Origin: Lachnospiraceae bacterium
Lineage (GTDB): Bacteria; Bacillota; Clostridia; Lachnospirales; Lachnospiraceae
Assembly (NCBI GenBank): GCA_910575275.1
Contig: CAJTEE010000010.1
Location: 62,001-126,000, forward strand
Direction of reading: 5' to 3'
DNA length: 64,000 bases
Shown: positions 55,187-64,000 of the stretch, one piece after another
Layout of the letters: every line of letters starts with the position of its first letter
How positions within the stretch are numbered: position 1 is the stretch's first letter
Made by a program: the position numbers and the translations under genes
The notes under the pieces: generated by a model
Told to the model about the DNA's origin: nothing
Seen by the model: the letters and a program-made list of their open reading frames with translations, nothing else
Databases searched by the model: none

Positions 55187-56789
55187 AAATGCCGACTATG
55201 GGGCGGCTGAACAGTACCTAACCTTTGAGCATGACGAGTTTACCATGAAGCCCACACTGGACGGAAACGGGCGGCTTGTTCTCCGTGACGATTACCGCAT
55301 TTCCTCTCTGAATTGCGGTGAGGAAGATTTTGCAATCGCCTGTATGCGTTCTAATCTCAAATACGGCAAGAACCAGAAACGGGAGGACGTAAAGAGCCAC
55401 CACTATATTATTTCCTTTGACCCCCGTGACGCACCAGACAACGGCTTGACCGTAGACCGGGCGCAAGCGTTGGGCGAGGAATTTTGCAAGACGCATTTCC
55501 CCGGACACCAAGCCCTTGTATGCACCCACCCGGACGGGCATAACCACAGCGGAAATATCCATGTGCATATCGTAATCAATTCTTTGCGGATTGCGGAAGT
55601 GCCGCTATTGCCCTACATGGAAAGACCAGCCGACACAAGAGAGGGCTGCAAGCACCGCTGTACAGACGCAGCTATGGAATACTTCAAAGCGGAAGTCATG
55701 GAGATGTGCCACCGGGAAAATCTCTATCAGATTGACTTATTGCATGGGAGCAAGAACCGAGTTACCGAGCGTGAGTATTGGGCGAAACGGAAAGGACAAG
55801 CCGCACTGGATAAAGAGAACGCTACCCTTGCCGCCACAGGAGAGCCGCCCAAACAGACCAAGTTTGAAACCGACAAGGAAAAGCTAAGGCAGACCATACG
55901 GAAAGCCCTTGCCGCCGCTGCCACCTTTGACGACTTTTCCTCTCTGCTGCTCCGGGAGGGCGTGACCGTCAAAGAGAGCCGGGGGAGATTGTCATATCTC
56001 ACGCCGGATAGGACGAAGCCCATCACCGCCCGGAAATTAGGTGATGATTTTGACCGTGCCGCCGTACTGGAAGCACTCACCATAAACGCACAGAACGCCG
56101 TCAGAGCCGCCGAAACGCCCGCACCCAAACAGGAATACCCCCGCAGCATAAAAGACCGCTTACAGCGTGGCAAAGCCACTATAAACGCCCCGAAACAGGA
56201 CAGCGTACAGCGCATGGTAGACATAGCCGCCAAGAAAGCCGAGGGCAAGGGGCGGGGCTATGAAAAGTGGGCGACCTTGCACAACTTGAAGCAAATGGCG
56301 GCTACCATGAGCGTTTACGAGGAATCCGGCTTTTCTTCCCCGGAGGAACTGGAAGCTGCCCTTGCCGCCGCCAATACAGAACTGCACGAAACCACCGGGA
56401 AACTGAAAGCCGTGGAAAGCACTTTGCGGGAGAAAAAAGACTTGCAGAAACAGCTATTGGCGTATATCAAGACCAAGCCAGCCCGTGACGGATTGCGGGC
56501 GCAGAAAACGGAGAAAGCCCGGAGAGCCTACCGGGAGCAGCACGAAAGCGAGTTTATCATTTCCGAATCTGCCGCCCGGTATTTCAAGGCACAGGGAATC
56601 GCCAAACTGCCAGCTTCCAAGACCTTACAAACGGAGATTGAGCAGCTTACCAAAGAGAAAAACGCCCTTTACAACGAGTACCGGGAGAAGAAAGAGAACG
56701 TCCGGGAATTGCAGACCGTGAAAAGCAATCTTGACAAAATCTTACGCCGTGAGCCGGAACGGGGAAAGGGACGGGAAAATGAACGGTAA
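55149..56789 (+). CDS. Relaxase, MOBP-type (element 3)
   Basis: 546 residues from GTG 55149. The relaxase domain has SHHYIISFDPRD and the histidine motif GHNHSGNIHVHIVINSLRI (about 136-154). The C-terminal 250 residues are helical and coiled-coil-like. Unrelated in detail to the element 1 and 2 relaxases. GC-rich like its neighbours. Overlaps the next gene by 11 bp. Confidence 0.9.
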   Translation: MKPLATFKHISSKNADYGAAEQYLTFEHDEFTMKPTLDGNGRLVLRDDYRISSLNCGEEDFAIACMRSNLKYGKNQKREDVKSHHYIISFDPRDAPDNGLTVDRAQALGEEFCKTHFPGHQALVCTHPDGHNHSGNIHVHIVINSLRIAEVPLLPYMERPADTREGCKHRCTDAAMEYFKAEVMEMCHRENLYQIDLLHGSKNRVTEREYWAKRKGQAALDKENATLAATGEPPKQTKFETDKEKLRQTIRKALAAAATFDDFSSLLLREGVTVKESRGRLSYLTPDRTKPITARKLGDDFDRAAVLEALTINAQNAVRAAETPAPKQEYPRSIKDRLQRGKATINAPKQDSVQRMVDIAAKKAEGKGRGYEKWATLHNLKQMAATMSVYEESGFSSPEELEAALAAANTELHETTGKLKAVESTLREKKDLQKQLLAYIKTKPARDGLRAQKTEKARRAYREQHESEFIISESAARYFKAQGIAKLPASKTLQTEIEQLTKEKNALYNEYREKKENVRELQTVKSNLDKILRREPERGKGRENER

Positions 56790-57165
56790 ACGCCCCTACA
56801 TGGACTATCAACAACACAGAGCCGCCCGCCGCCTTGTGCATGAGTGCTGCAACTACGATAACGGCAACTGTATCTTGCTGGATAACGGCGAGCCTTGCGT
56901 ATGCGTCCAGAGTATCAGCTATTCTCTCTTGTGCCGCTGGTTCATAGCCGCCGTACTGCCATTGGACGGGAAACTGGAAGCCGCCCTTTTGCACCGGGCA
57001 GACAGGAAACGCTGTACCGAGTGCGGCGGGTATTTTCTCCCCAAGTCAAACCGGGGGAAATACTGCCCGGATTGCGCCGCAAGAGTGCGCCGCCGGAAAG
57101 AAGCCGACAGACAGCGGAAAAGATACCACCTTTCTACGCATTTAGGCTATGAAAGAAGCCCGTAA
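56779..57165 (+). CDS. Cysteine-rich VLP-domain protein
   Basis: 128 residues from ATG 56779. Contains AAVLPLDGKLEAAL (the VLP name motif) and two cysteine pairs (RCTECGGYF, YCPDCAARVRRRKE), probably a zinc ribbon. Found beside relaxase genes in clostridial elements; function unknown. Confidence 0.75.
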   Translation: MNGKRPYMDYQQHRAARRLVHECCNYDNGNCILLDNGEPCVCVQSISYSLLCRWFIAAVLPLDGKLEAALLHRADRKRCTECGGYFLPKSNRGKYCPDCAARVRRRKEADRQRKRYHLSTHLGYERSP

Positions 57166-57266
57166 ATCAAGGCTTTTTTGACCGCCCTCAACAGGTAGCC
57201 GATACATTTATCCTTTACCCCCGAAAATGCCGTTTTAACTGCGTAACAAGAAGCCACAGACAGGAG

Positions 57267-58031
57267 GTGAGAACCATAACCGAATACATCACAGCCGACA
57301 CCATATTGCCCCGTTTTCTGCCCTATCCCTATTTTCTGCTGAAAATGGACTTGTCACATACTGCAAGGCTGCTCTATGGGCTGCTTCTTGACCGTTCCAC
57401 CCTCTCACAGAAGAACGGCTGGCAGGACAGCGAGGGCAGGACGTATATTGTCTATCCCGTTTCGGAGATAACGGAAATGCTGGATAAAGGCAGCACCGCC
57501 ATAAAAAGCGCACTGAACGAGCTGGACGCTGCCGGGCTTCTGGTGAGGGAACGCCGGGGCTTCTCCGCACCGAACCGCCTTTATATAAAAATACCGCAAA
57601 TGCCAGTGGTACAGTTTTCCGACCATATGACAGCCATACAGCCGGAAAACCGACCCTCTGATAGCCGGAAAAGCGACCCTCATAAGGGCGGAAAACCGAC
57701 CTTTGCGTTGGACGGAAAACCGACCCCTAACCAACTTACTATAAACCAACTAAAAGAGAACCAACGAAAAGGAGTGAGTGGGGAGCAGCCCGCACCCTTT
57801 GGCAGATATAAAAACCTTTTCCTCTCCGAATCCGAGTATGCGGAGCTGAAAGGGGAATACCCGGACAGGCTGGAACGGTTCATTGAGGAATTGAGCGAGT
57901 ACATAGCCGCCTACGGGAAAGTGTACACCAACCATGCCGCAGCTGTCCGTATGTGGGCAAAACGTGACAGGAAAGGCACAGGAAAGAAAGGAATCCCCGA
58001 TTATTCCTACAAGGAGGGCGAGAGCCTTTGA
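57267..58031 (+). CDS. RepA-like replication initiator (element 3)
   Basis: 254 residues. N-terminal ITADTILPRFLPYPYFLL and LSHTARLLYGLLLDRSTLS, then a winged helix (ITEMLDKGSTAIKSALNELDAAGLL). The start is uncertain: GTG 57267 lies inside AGGAGGTGAGAACC, and only the rare ATA codon at 57276 has a proper spacing to AGGAGG. Likely starts replication of the circular form, perhaps at the iterons 50831-51134. Confidence 0.8.
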   Translation: MRTITEYITADTILPRFLPYPYFLLKMDLSHTARLLYGLLLDRSTLSQKNGWQDSEGRTYIVYPVSEITEMLDKGSTAIKSALNELDAAGLLVRERRGFSAPNRLYIKIPQMPVVQFSDHMTAIQPENRPSDSRKSDPHKGGKPTFALDGKPTPNQLTINQLKENQRKGVSGEQPAPFGRYKNLFLSESEYAELKGEYPDRLERFIEELSEYIAAYGKVYTNHAAAVRMWAKRDRKGTGKKGIPDYSYKEGESL

Positions 58032-58093
58032 CCGCATAGACACAACGCCCCGTAAACAGGGCGTAAAAGACCATGAACAAGGAGGAAGATTTT

Positions 58094-58945
58094 ATGAGTG
58101 ATTACGATAACGCCATTTTCCGGCTTGCCACGGCACAGGAAGCAGAGCCGGAGGACTACACGGGCGAGGACGGGCTTTTATATTGCGGGAGCTGCCGCCA
58201 GCCCAAAGAAGCCTACTTCCCGGAGGGTAAGACCTTTTTCGGACGTGACCGCCACCCCAAAGAATGTGGCTGCCAGAGAAAACGCCGGGAAACGCTGGAA
58301 GCCAGCCACCGGGAATACAAGCACCGGGAGGAAGTGGAACGGCTGAAACGAAAGGGATTTACAGACCCGGCTATGCGGGAATGGACGTTTGAAAACGACA
58401 ACGGGAAATGCCCCCAAATGCACAAAGCCCATGCTTATGTAGAGTGTTGGGAGGAAATGAAAGCCGGGAATATCGGCTATCTGTTATGGGGCATGGTAGG
58501 CACAGGCAAAAGCTATTTCGCCGGGTGTATCGCCAACGCCCTCATGGAGAAAGAAGTTTCCGTGTGCATGACAAACTTTGCCCTTATCCTCAATGACCTT
58601 GCCGCCAATTTCAAAGACCGCAACGAATACATAGCCCGTCTTTGCAGCTTCCCTCTGCTTATCCTTGACGATTTCGGCATGGAGCGTGGCACGGAATACG
58701 GGCTTGAACAGGTTTACAACGTGATTGACAGCCGATACCGCAGCAGAAAGCCGCTGATTGTCACAACAAATTTGACGCTGGAGGAATTGCAGAACCCGGA
58801 GGACACCGCCCACGCCCGCATTTATGACCGCCTTACAGAAATGTGTACCCCCGTTCGCATTACCGGGGAGAATTTCAGAAAAGCCAGAGCAAGGGAGAAA
58901 ATGGAACAGCTTAAAACGCTGCTGAACAGAAAGGAGAGCCTATGA
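58094..58945 (+). CDS. DnaC/IstB-like ATPase, helicase loader
   Basis: 283 residues from ATG 58094 (AAGGAGG upstream). An N-terminal cysteine cluster (YCGSCRQPK...ECGCQRKR) suggests a zinc finger. Walker A is GMVGTGKSYFAGC and Walker B LLILDDFGMERG; the arginine-finger region follows. Expected to load the replicative helicase for element replication. Overlaps tnpW by 4 bp. Confidence 0.88.
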   Translation: MSDYDNAIFRLATAQEAEPEDYTGEDGLLYCGSCRQPKEAYFPEGKTFFGRDRHPKECGCQRKRRETLEASHREYKHREEVERLKRKGFTDPAMREWTFENDNGKCPQMHKAHAYVECWEEMKAGNIGYLLWGMVGTGKSYFAGCIANALMEKEVSVCMTNFALILNDLAANFKDRNEYIARLCSFPLLILDDFGMERGTEYGLEQVYNVIDSRYRSRKPLIVTTNLTLEELQNPEDTAHARIYDRLTEMCTPVRITGENFRKARAREKMEQLKTLLNRKESL

Positions 58946-59139
58946 CCGACACCCCCAACAGAAGCACCGCCACTACCGCCCGCCGCCCGGATTGCGTGAC
59001 CGAGGTACGCCGGGGGAACACCGTCCTTGTGGTTTCCGGCTACTTCAAGCAAGGCACGACCGCCACCGCCGCCGACAAGATGATGAAAGTGCTGGAAGCC
59101 GAAAGCGCAGCCGGACACAAGCCGATTTACAGCGCATGA
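58942..59139 (+). CDS. tnpW: TnpW family protein
   Basis: 65 residues with VTEVRRGNTVLVVSGYFKQG and TAADKMMKVLEAE, the TnpW pattern from Tn4451-type elements. Function unknown. Start overlaps the DnaC-like gene. Confidence 0.85.
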   Translation: MTDTPNRSTATTARRPDCVTEVRRGNTVLVVSGYFKQGTTATAADKMMKVLEAESAAGHKPIYSA

Positions 59140-59199
59140 CAACCCGCAGATAAAAACCGTCATTTTGACGGGCGGTAAAGAAGCAAAAAAGACTGTACA

Positions 59200-59252
59200 G
59201 ACAGCCGCCCCATGTGGTATGATAAACTTACGGAATAGTGGGGCTGGCTGTC
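59200..59252 (+). promoter_or_regulatory. Inverted repeat with promoter upstream of tnpX
   Basis: GACAGCC-g-CCCCA (59200-59212) pairs with TGGGGC-t-GGCTGTC (59239-59252). A possible promoter TGTACA (59194-59199), 18 bp, TATGAT (59218-59223) sits in it. Candidate operator or attenuator for the recombinase. Confidence 0.5.
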
Positions 59253-59268
59253 GGAAACGGAGGACATT

Positions 59269-60891
59269 ATGCCAAGACAGACCACCCAAAAACTCATTAC
59301 CGCCCTTTATCCGAGATTGTCGCACGAGGACACGCTTCAAGGCGAATCCAACTCCATAAGCAACCAGAAGCGGATTCTGGAAGCCTACGCAAAACAGAAC
59401 GGCTTTTCCAACCTCAAATGGTACACGGACGACGGATTCTCCGGGGCAAATTTCCAAAGACCCGGCTTCCAGTCCATGCTTGCCGACATTGAAGCGGGGC
59501 TTGTGGGAACGGTTATCGTAAAAGATATGTCACGGTTAGGGCGAAACTATCTGCAAGTGGGAATGTACACGGAAATGATTTTCCCACAGAACGGCGTCCG
59601 TTTCATTGCAATCAATGACGGAGTAGACAGCGCACAGGGCGACAACGATTTTGCCCCCTTGCGTAACATTTTTAACGAATGGCTGGTGAGAGATACGAGC
59701 AAAAAAATCAGAGCCGTGAAGCGGTCAAAAGGAATGAGCGGGAAGCCCGTCACAAGCAAGCCCGTGTACGGCTACCTCATGGACGAGGACGAAAATTTCA
59801 TCATTGACGGGGAAGCCGCCCCCGTGGTGAAGCAGATATACAGCCTTTGCCTTGCCGGGAACGGACCGACCAAGATAGCCCGTATGCTTGCGGAACAGCA
59901 AATCCCCACGCCGGGAACACTGGAATACCGCCGGACAGGGAGAACCCGCCGCTACCACCCCGGCTATGAGTGCAGGTGGGCGACAAACACCGTGGCGCAT
60001 ATCCTTGAAAACCGGGAATACACGGGCTGCCTTGTGAACTTCAAGACCGAGAAAGTGTCCTACAAGGTGAAGCAGAGCAAAGAGAACCCCGTGGAAAAAC
60101 AGGCAATCTTTGAGAACCACCACGAAGCAATCATTGACCGGGAAACATGGGAGCGTGTGCAGGAGCTACGCAAGCAGCGCAAACGCCCCAACCGCTATGA
60201 TGAAGTGGGTTTGTTCTCCGGCATACTCTTTTGTGCCGATTGCGGCAGCGTCATGTACCAGCAGAGATACCAGACGGACAAACGGCGGCAGGACTGCTAC
60301 ATATGCGGCAGCTACAAGAAGCGCACGGCAGACTGTACGGCGCACTTTATCCGCACCGACCTCTTGACCGAGGGAGTGACCGAGAACCTACGGAAAGTCA
60401 CCAGCTACGCCGCCAAGCATGAAGCCCGGTTTATGAAGCTGTTGACCGAGCAGACCGAGGACGGGAGCAAACGCCGGAACGCCGCCAAGAAGAAAGAGCT
60501 GGAAGCGGCGGAAAAAAGGATTGCGGAACTCTCCGCCATCTTCAAGCGGCTGTATGAGGACAGCGTGACGGGGCGCATATCGGACGAGCGTTTCACGGAG
60601 CTTTCGGCAGACTACGAAGCCGAGCAAAAGGAACTGAAAGAGAAAGCCGCCGCCTTGCAGAGCGAGCTTTCCAAGACGCTGGAAGCCACGGCAAACGCTG
60701 AAAAGTTTATGAAAGTGGTACGCAAGTACACCAGCTTTGAGGAACTCACCCCTACCCTGTTACGGGAGTTTGTGGAGAAAATCGTAATCCACGAATCGGA
60801 AGCCCTTGACGGGAAACGCCGGGGGAAACTCCGCAGACAGGAAATCGAAATCTATTACTCTTTTGTCGGCAAGGTAGAATTGCCCGACTAA
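59269..60891 (+). CDS. tnpX: Large serine recombinase, TnpX/TndX type
   Basis: 540 residues. Catalytic serine in ALYPRLSHED, resolvase core VKDMSRLGRNYLQVG, recombinase domain (NEWLVRDTSKKIRAV...GYLMD), zinc ribbon CADCGSVMYQQ...CYICGSYKK, then a coiled coil. Excises and inserts element 3, classically at short GA-containing sites. GGAGG precedes the ATG. Shorter than the classical TnpX of about 700 residues. Confidence 0.94.
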   Translation: MPRQTTQKLITALYPRLSHEDTLQGESNSISNQKRILEAYAKQNGFSNLKWYTDDGFSGANFQRPGFQSMLADIEAGLVGTVIVKDMSRLGRNYLQVGMYTEMIFPQNGVRFIAINDGVDSAQGDNDFAPLRNIFNEWLVRDTSKKIRAVKRSKGMSGKPVTSKPVYGYLMDEDENFIIDGEAAPVVKQIYSLCLAGNGPTKIARMLAEQQIPTPGTLEYRRTGRTRRYHPGYECRWATNTVAHILENREYTGCLVNFKTEKVSYKVKQSKENPVEKQAIFENHHEAIIDRETWERVQELRKQRKRPNRYDEVGLFSGILFCADCGSVMYQQRYQTDKRRQDCYICGSYKKRTADCTAHFIRTDLLTEGVTENLRKVTSYAAKHEARFMKLLTEQTEDGSKRRNAAKKKELEAAEKRIAELSAIFKRLYEDSVTGRISDERFTELSADYEAEQKELKEKAAALQSELSKTLEATANAEKFMKVVRKYTSFEELTPTLLREFVEKIVIHESEALDGKRRGKLRRQEIEIYYSFVGKVELPD

Positions 60892-60901
60892 AGCCCGACC
60901 C

Positions 60902-60920
60902 GTCCGGCAGTCAGCCGGAC
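60902..60920 (+). terminator. Possible terminator after tnpX
   Basis: GTCCGGC/GCCGGAC stem 10 bp after the stop; T-run only at 60935-60940, so weak. Confidence 0.4.
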
Positions 60921-60949
60921 AGGGAACGGCAAAATTTTTTACACTTCTT

Positions 60950-63275
60950 TTACTTCTTTATCTCACATGAGCAAACTGTACCGGATTGATTTAAAACCTC
61001 CCGGAAGTATTCTGATACTGCCTTCTGATCCTCTAACACAGCGAATTTCATCGTATTGGCTACCTCACAGGCTTTCCGGGTATCGCGTCCTACAATCTCA
61101 TTTTCCATCGTCATCAATGGTTCCGTAAACACTCCTCTGGCCATATCGGAGGAAGTGACTGCCGTCAGAATATATCCGTCCAGCTCCTTTTCTGTCAGTT
61201 TCATCGCTGCAATCGCATCTACTTTCCCCTCAAAAACTTTTATCGTCTCTGCCGCATTGGGATCGCTGTAGTTGTACATAAGCATTGCACCGCTATAAGC
61301 CAAAAAGTTGATGCCGCTGCTGTACGCGCCCATCTGGAAGCGGAATTTGGGAACCGTATACCAGTCGTCTGCCGCCATCAGAAACGGTACGTACTTTCCG
61401 GAAAATCCGTCCGCCTCATAACAGTTCCCAATGGTAACAGCACATTGATCGGAGCTTTCCAGGATCACAGCCCGCATCTGCATCTTTTGGGGGAACGGGA
61501 TCGAACTTTCTCCCGCCTCTTTGGAGGGAAGCGCCTCTTGCATACCGGCGCTGATCGTTTTAATTGTTTCCAGATCGGATTCGGGGGCCGCACAGGCAGA
61601 TACAAGACGCCCCTTTTTCATAAGCTTATCCGAAACGGACCGAAGACGCTCTGCCCAACCTGCACCGTAAGCGCTGTCTTCCTCCAGTTTGTTTTTGATG
61701 TCCTCAAGATAATAATAAAATTCCTGTCTCCTGTATGCCTCCTGATACGCATAATCGCGATACACATAGGACGCTGCCAGATCACGCGCGACACTTAACT
61801 TATCACCTGTGCGCAACCGGTCATAAAAATCCGACTCCCTTGCGGGCAATTCCTGAATCTGTTTCGTATCGGTAAAATCCGTACTTCCCAGCATCTCCAA
61901 CAGAAGGGTAAGTTCTGCCTCATAATCCTCTGTCAGCGTGACCCAGTCCAGTCTCATCATCGGATAAGCTTCCTCTCCATCCGGGTAAAGGCTTTCCATT
62001 TCATACGAATACAGATATTCGCTTTTTAAATTCAGAATCTCCTCCAGGCTATGGTCTCTGGTACCCATATTGCCTGCCAGCATACTGTAAAGCCCCAGAT
62101 CCATCTTCTCCTCATCAGAAAAATCGCTGGTATCCAGATACATTCTGTATCTTCCTGCGTTTTCCGCCTCTGCAGAAGCCATATAGTAGGCAGCCCCGTC
62201 CCCGTTTGTTTTTTCATAATCCATATAGGGCTCCTCATCCGGAATATCTGAAGGATCAATCATAAAGTCACTGTTGGAGCTCTCCGATTCATTCCACTCC
62301 ATGAATTCTTTCGTATCCAGGATCATCTGCCGGATATCTTCTTCGGTCATAGACGCTTTCCTGTCTGCTAAGTAGGCCTCCTGCTCGCCAAGAATCGTTT
62401 CGGCAAGACCCGGCAGATCCTCCCAGCTCTTATCTTCCAGACTGAATGCATAATCAATCTCGGAGGCATTTTCTGTCTGATCTCCCTCATAAGCCGGTGC
62501 GAATACGGTTGTTTCCACATAGCCGTCCTCAGCAGCCGGATCTTGATAGACAGAAAGGTCTGCTTCCTGTCTTTCGGTCGCTGACAGATATTCCTTGTCA
62601 AGAAAGCTTAAAATCCTTTCGTAATCCATGTCACCATATAAAAAGAGCAGGCTGTTATCAAAATGATAGTAGCGCCTGTAGGTATCCAATACGGCCTCAT
62701 AGGTGAGGTTCTGATAGTTTCTGTGAGCGCGCCCGATTGCATGGGAGGCATACTGTTCCGGATATAGGGCATCCACCAGATTGTTGACCACTTCCATGGA
62801 CATATCCGTCAGGAAACCAAAATCTTCAGAGAAAACCGTACCGATCATGCGGATCTCCTCCTTTGGACCGTCTAATTCATAACGAATTGCCTCCCGTTTA
62901 AAAATGTTTTCATTCTTAAGAACATACGGCGTATGATAGCTGATGGAAAATGCCAGTTCCGGATCACTGTTTTTTACCCAGAGCAGCTCTGCCCCGCTTT
63001 TTTTCATGGGTAAATCCGATGAGTTTTGCCTGCAGCATCTCGCTGACAGAAACGGATTTTACCGTGAAACCGGAAATCACATCCCCTTCTGACTGGCCTT
63101 CTTCTGACTGGCTTGCCGGTTCCTCCTGTACGGCCGAAACAGCCGCCTCTGTTTCTGTTGCTTCTGCTGCCAAGCCGACCGTGCTTTCTTCGGGCTTCGG
63201 ACCTTTACACCCGCTCACAGTTACCACCACTGCCGCCAGAGCCTAGACCATATGCCTCTTGTAAACTCGTTTCAT
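60950..63275 (-). pseudogene. Degraded M16C insulinase-family peptidase lipoprotein
   Basis: Read leftward from ATG 63275 (AGGAGG upstream): MKRVYKRHMV, then TAG at codon 11, then ALAAVVVTVSGC (lipobox). A run of seven A (62998-63004) shifts the frame; removing one A joins FTHEK to SGAELLWVKN. After SISYHTPY the text jumps to VLKNENIFKREA, skipping the stretch that in relatives carries the HxxEH zinc motif. The rest (to 60950) is M16C-like. Three independent defects make activity very unlikely. It lies next to element 3. Confidence 0.8.
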
Positions 63276-63342
63276 TTTCCCTCCTGATCTGCATGAATTC
63301 TTAGTCTTTCTGTACTCACCGGACCTTTTCAGAGCCTCGCCT

Positions 63343-63822
63343 TTATTTATGGTACGGCTGTTTGTGTATAATCCGGTAACTGCGGTAAAGCTGTTCCAAT
63401 ACAAGCACACGCATGAGCTGGTGCGGAAAGGTCAGTTTCGAAAAGCTCAGTTTAAAATCTGCCCTGGACAGCACCGAATCCGAAAGCCCCAATGACCCTC
63501 CGATTATAAATACGAGCTGATTGACGCCTGAAACGCTCCATGTTTCGATTCTCTCTGCAAGCCCCGGCGAATCCGTCTCCATGCCCTCAAGCGCCAGTGC
63601 AACTACATAGCTGCCCTCCCGGACATGAGAAAGGATCCTCTCCCCTTCCTTCTCCTTGATCTGCCTTTCCATCGCCGGTGCGGCTCCATCCGGCGTTTTT
63701 TCATCCGATACCTCCACAATCTCCAATCGGCAGTAGCGGCCCAGACGCTTTGTATATTCGGCAATCGCTTCACGATAAAACCGCTCCTTCACCTTCCCGA
63801 CTGCAAGCACCGTAATCTTCAT
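63343..63822 (-). CDS. rlmH: 23S rRNA pseudouridine(1915) N3-methyltransferase
   Basis: 159 residues, the typical length. SPOUT knot: FIIGGSLGLSDSVL and the ending LTFPHQLMRVLVLEQLYRSY then RIIHKQPYHK are diagnostic. Methylates pseudouridine 1915 in helix 69. Its ATG overlaps the stop of the upstream regulator gene (ATGA). Confidence 0.97.
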   Translation of the reverse strand: MKITVLAVGKVKERFYREAIAEYTKRLGRYCRLEIVEVSDEKTPDGAAPAMERQIKEKEGERILSHVREGSYVVALALEGMETDSPGLAERIETWSVSGVNQLVFIIGGSLGLSDSVLSRADFKLSFSKLTFPHQLMRVLVLEQLYRSYRIIHKQPYHK

Positions 63823-64000
63823 TTATCTTCCCCCTCGCTTTCCTTTTTGTATCTGCACTTCGGGGAAAGATGGTACTCCTTAATTTTATACTGAAACTTT
63901 CTCACAGAAATCCCCAAAAGCTTTGCCGTCTTCCCCTGGTATTGGCCGCATTCCGCCAGAGCCGCCATGATCCGTTCCCTTTCAAGACCAGAGGACATCT
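63819..64000 (-). CDS. C-terminus of a regulator with Fis-type HTH (partial)
   Basis: Only the last 59 residues are in the window: LERERIMAALAECGQYQGKT then AKLLGISVRKFQYKIKEYHL, the Fis-type helix-turn-helix seen at the end of sigma-54-dependent activators, followed by a charged tail. It runs off the right edge. Translationally coupled to rlmH by a 4-bp overlap. Confidence 0.75.
   Translation of the reverse strand, partial: MSSGLERERIMAALAECGQYQGKTAKLLGISVRKFQYKIKEYHLSPKCRYKKESEGEDK

Larger units (their letters stand above)
50700..60940. mobile_element. Integrative mobilisable element 3 with tetracycline resistance (approximate ends)
   Basis: Holds a tet gene with leader, sigma-like and HTH regulators, MobC/MOBP relaxase, replication genes, tnpW and a TnpX-type serine recombinase. 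It lies between hom and a degraded peptidase gene. The left end is not defined; direct flanking repeats were not found. The tet part is AT-rich and the mobilisation part GC-rich. Confidence 0.7.

Overview
The window looks like the chromosome of a spore-forming gut Firmicute, most likely Lachnospiraceae or a close clostridial relative. The evidence is a clostridial str operon (rpsL-rpsG-fusA-tuf), a complete spoIIIAA-AH operon, ferritin, homoserine dehydrogenase and rlmH. Almost half of the window is integrated mobile DNA.

Layout. (1) 1-15078: right part of mobilisable element 1. Its cargo is a leftward operon of a DNA-methyltransferase-like protein, a helicase, a ribbon-helix-helix protein, a DNA methyltransferase and a protein kinase fused to a P-loop ATPase that runs off the left edge. 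Behind the cargo come tnpV, a MOBP relaxase with MobC, ParR/ParM-like partition genes, a replication protein, a tyrosine integrase with its excisionase-like partner, and two small rightward genes. (2) 15201-36359: element 2, built on the same plan. Its cargo is a seven-gene type I restriction-modification island: hsdM, a RES-domain protein, hsdS, hsdR, a helical protein, a PD-(D/E)XK-like protein and a Schlafen/AlbA_2-type ATPase. The core has tnpV, a MOBV relaxase, ParR/ParM, a VapE-like helicase, a CHC2 primase, integrase, excisionase-like protein and a DUF6076-like gene. Both elements appear stacked in tandem at the 3' end of tuf. A 122-bp copy of the tuf tail and terminator (15079-15200) separates them and matches the functional tuf end (36360-36481). 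(3) 36428-50423: core chromosome, with the str operon, a PaaI-like thioesterase, spoIIIA, a PfkB sugar kinase, ferritin and hom. (4) About 50.7-60.9 kb: element 3, carrying a ribosomal-protection tetracycline resistance gene with an attenuator leader, a sigma-like regulator, a MOBP relaxase, replication genes, tnpW and a large TnpX-type serine recombinase. It is AT-rich on the tet side and GC-rich in the mobilisation part, so it is a mosaic. (5) 60950-64000: a broken M16C peptidase lipoprotein gene, rlmH and the C-terminus of a Fis-type regulator.

How it works together. Elements 1 and 2 each bring integration, mobilisation, partition and replication functions plus one large defence-like cargo, so the tuf end acts here as a small defence island. 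The strongest candidates for undescribed biology are the kinase-ATPase/methyltransferase/helicase operon of element 1, the RES-domain (putative NAD-degrading) gene inside the type I operon, and the three-gene module fused to the end of that operon. All functional calls rest on reading motifs in the sequence; no database search was possible.
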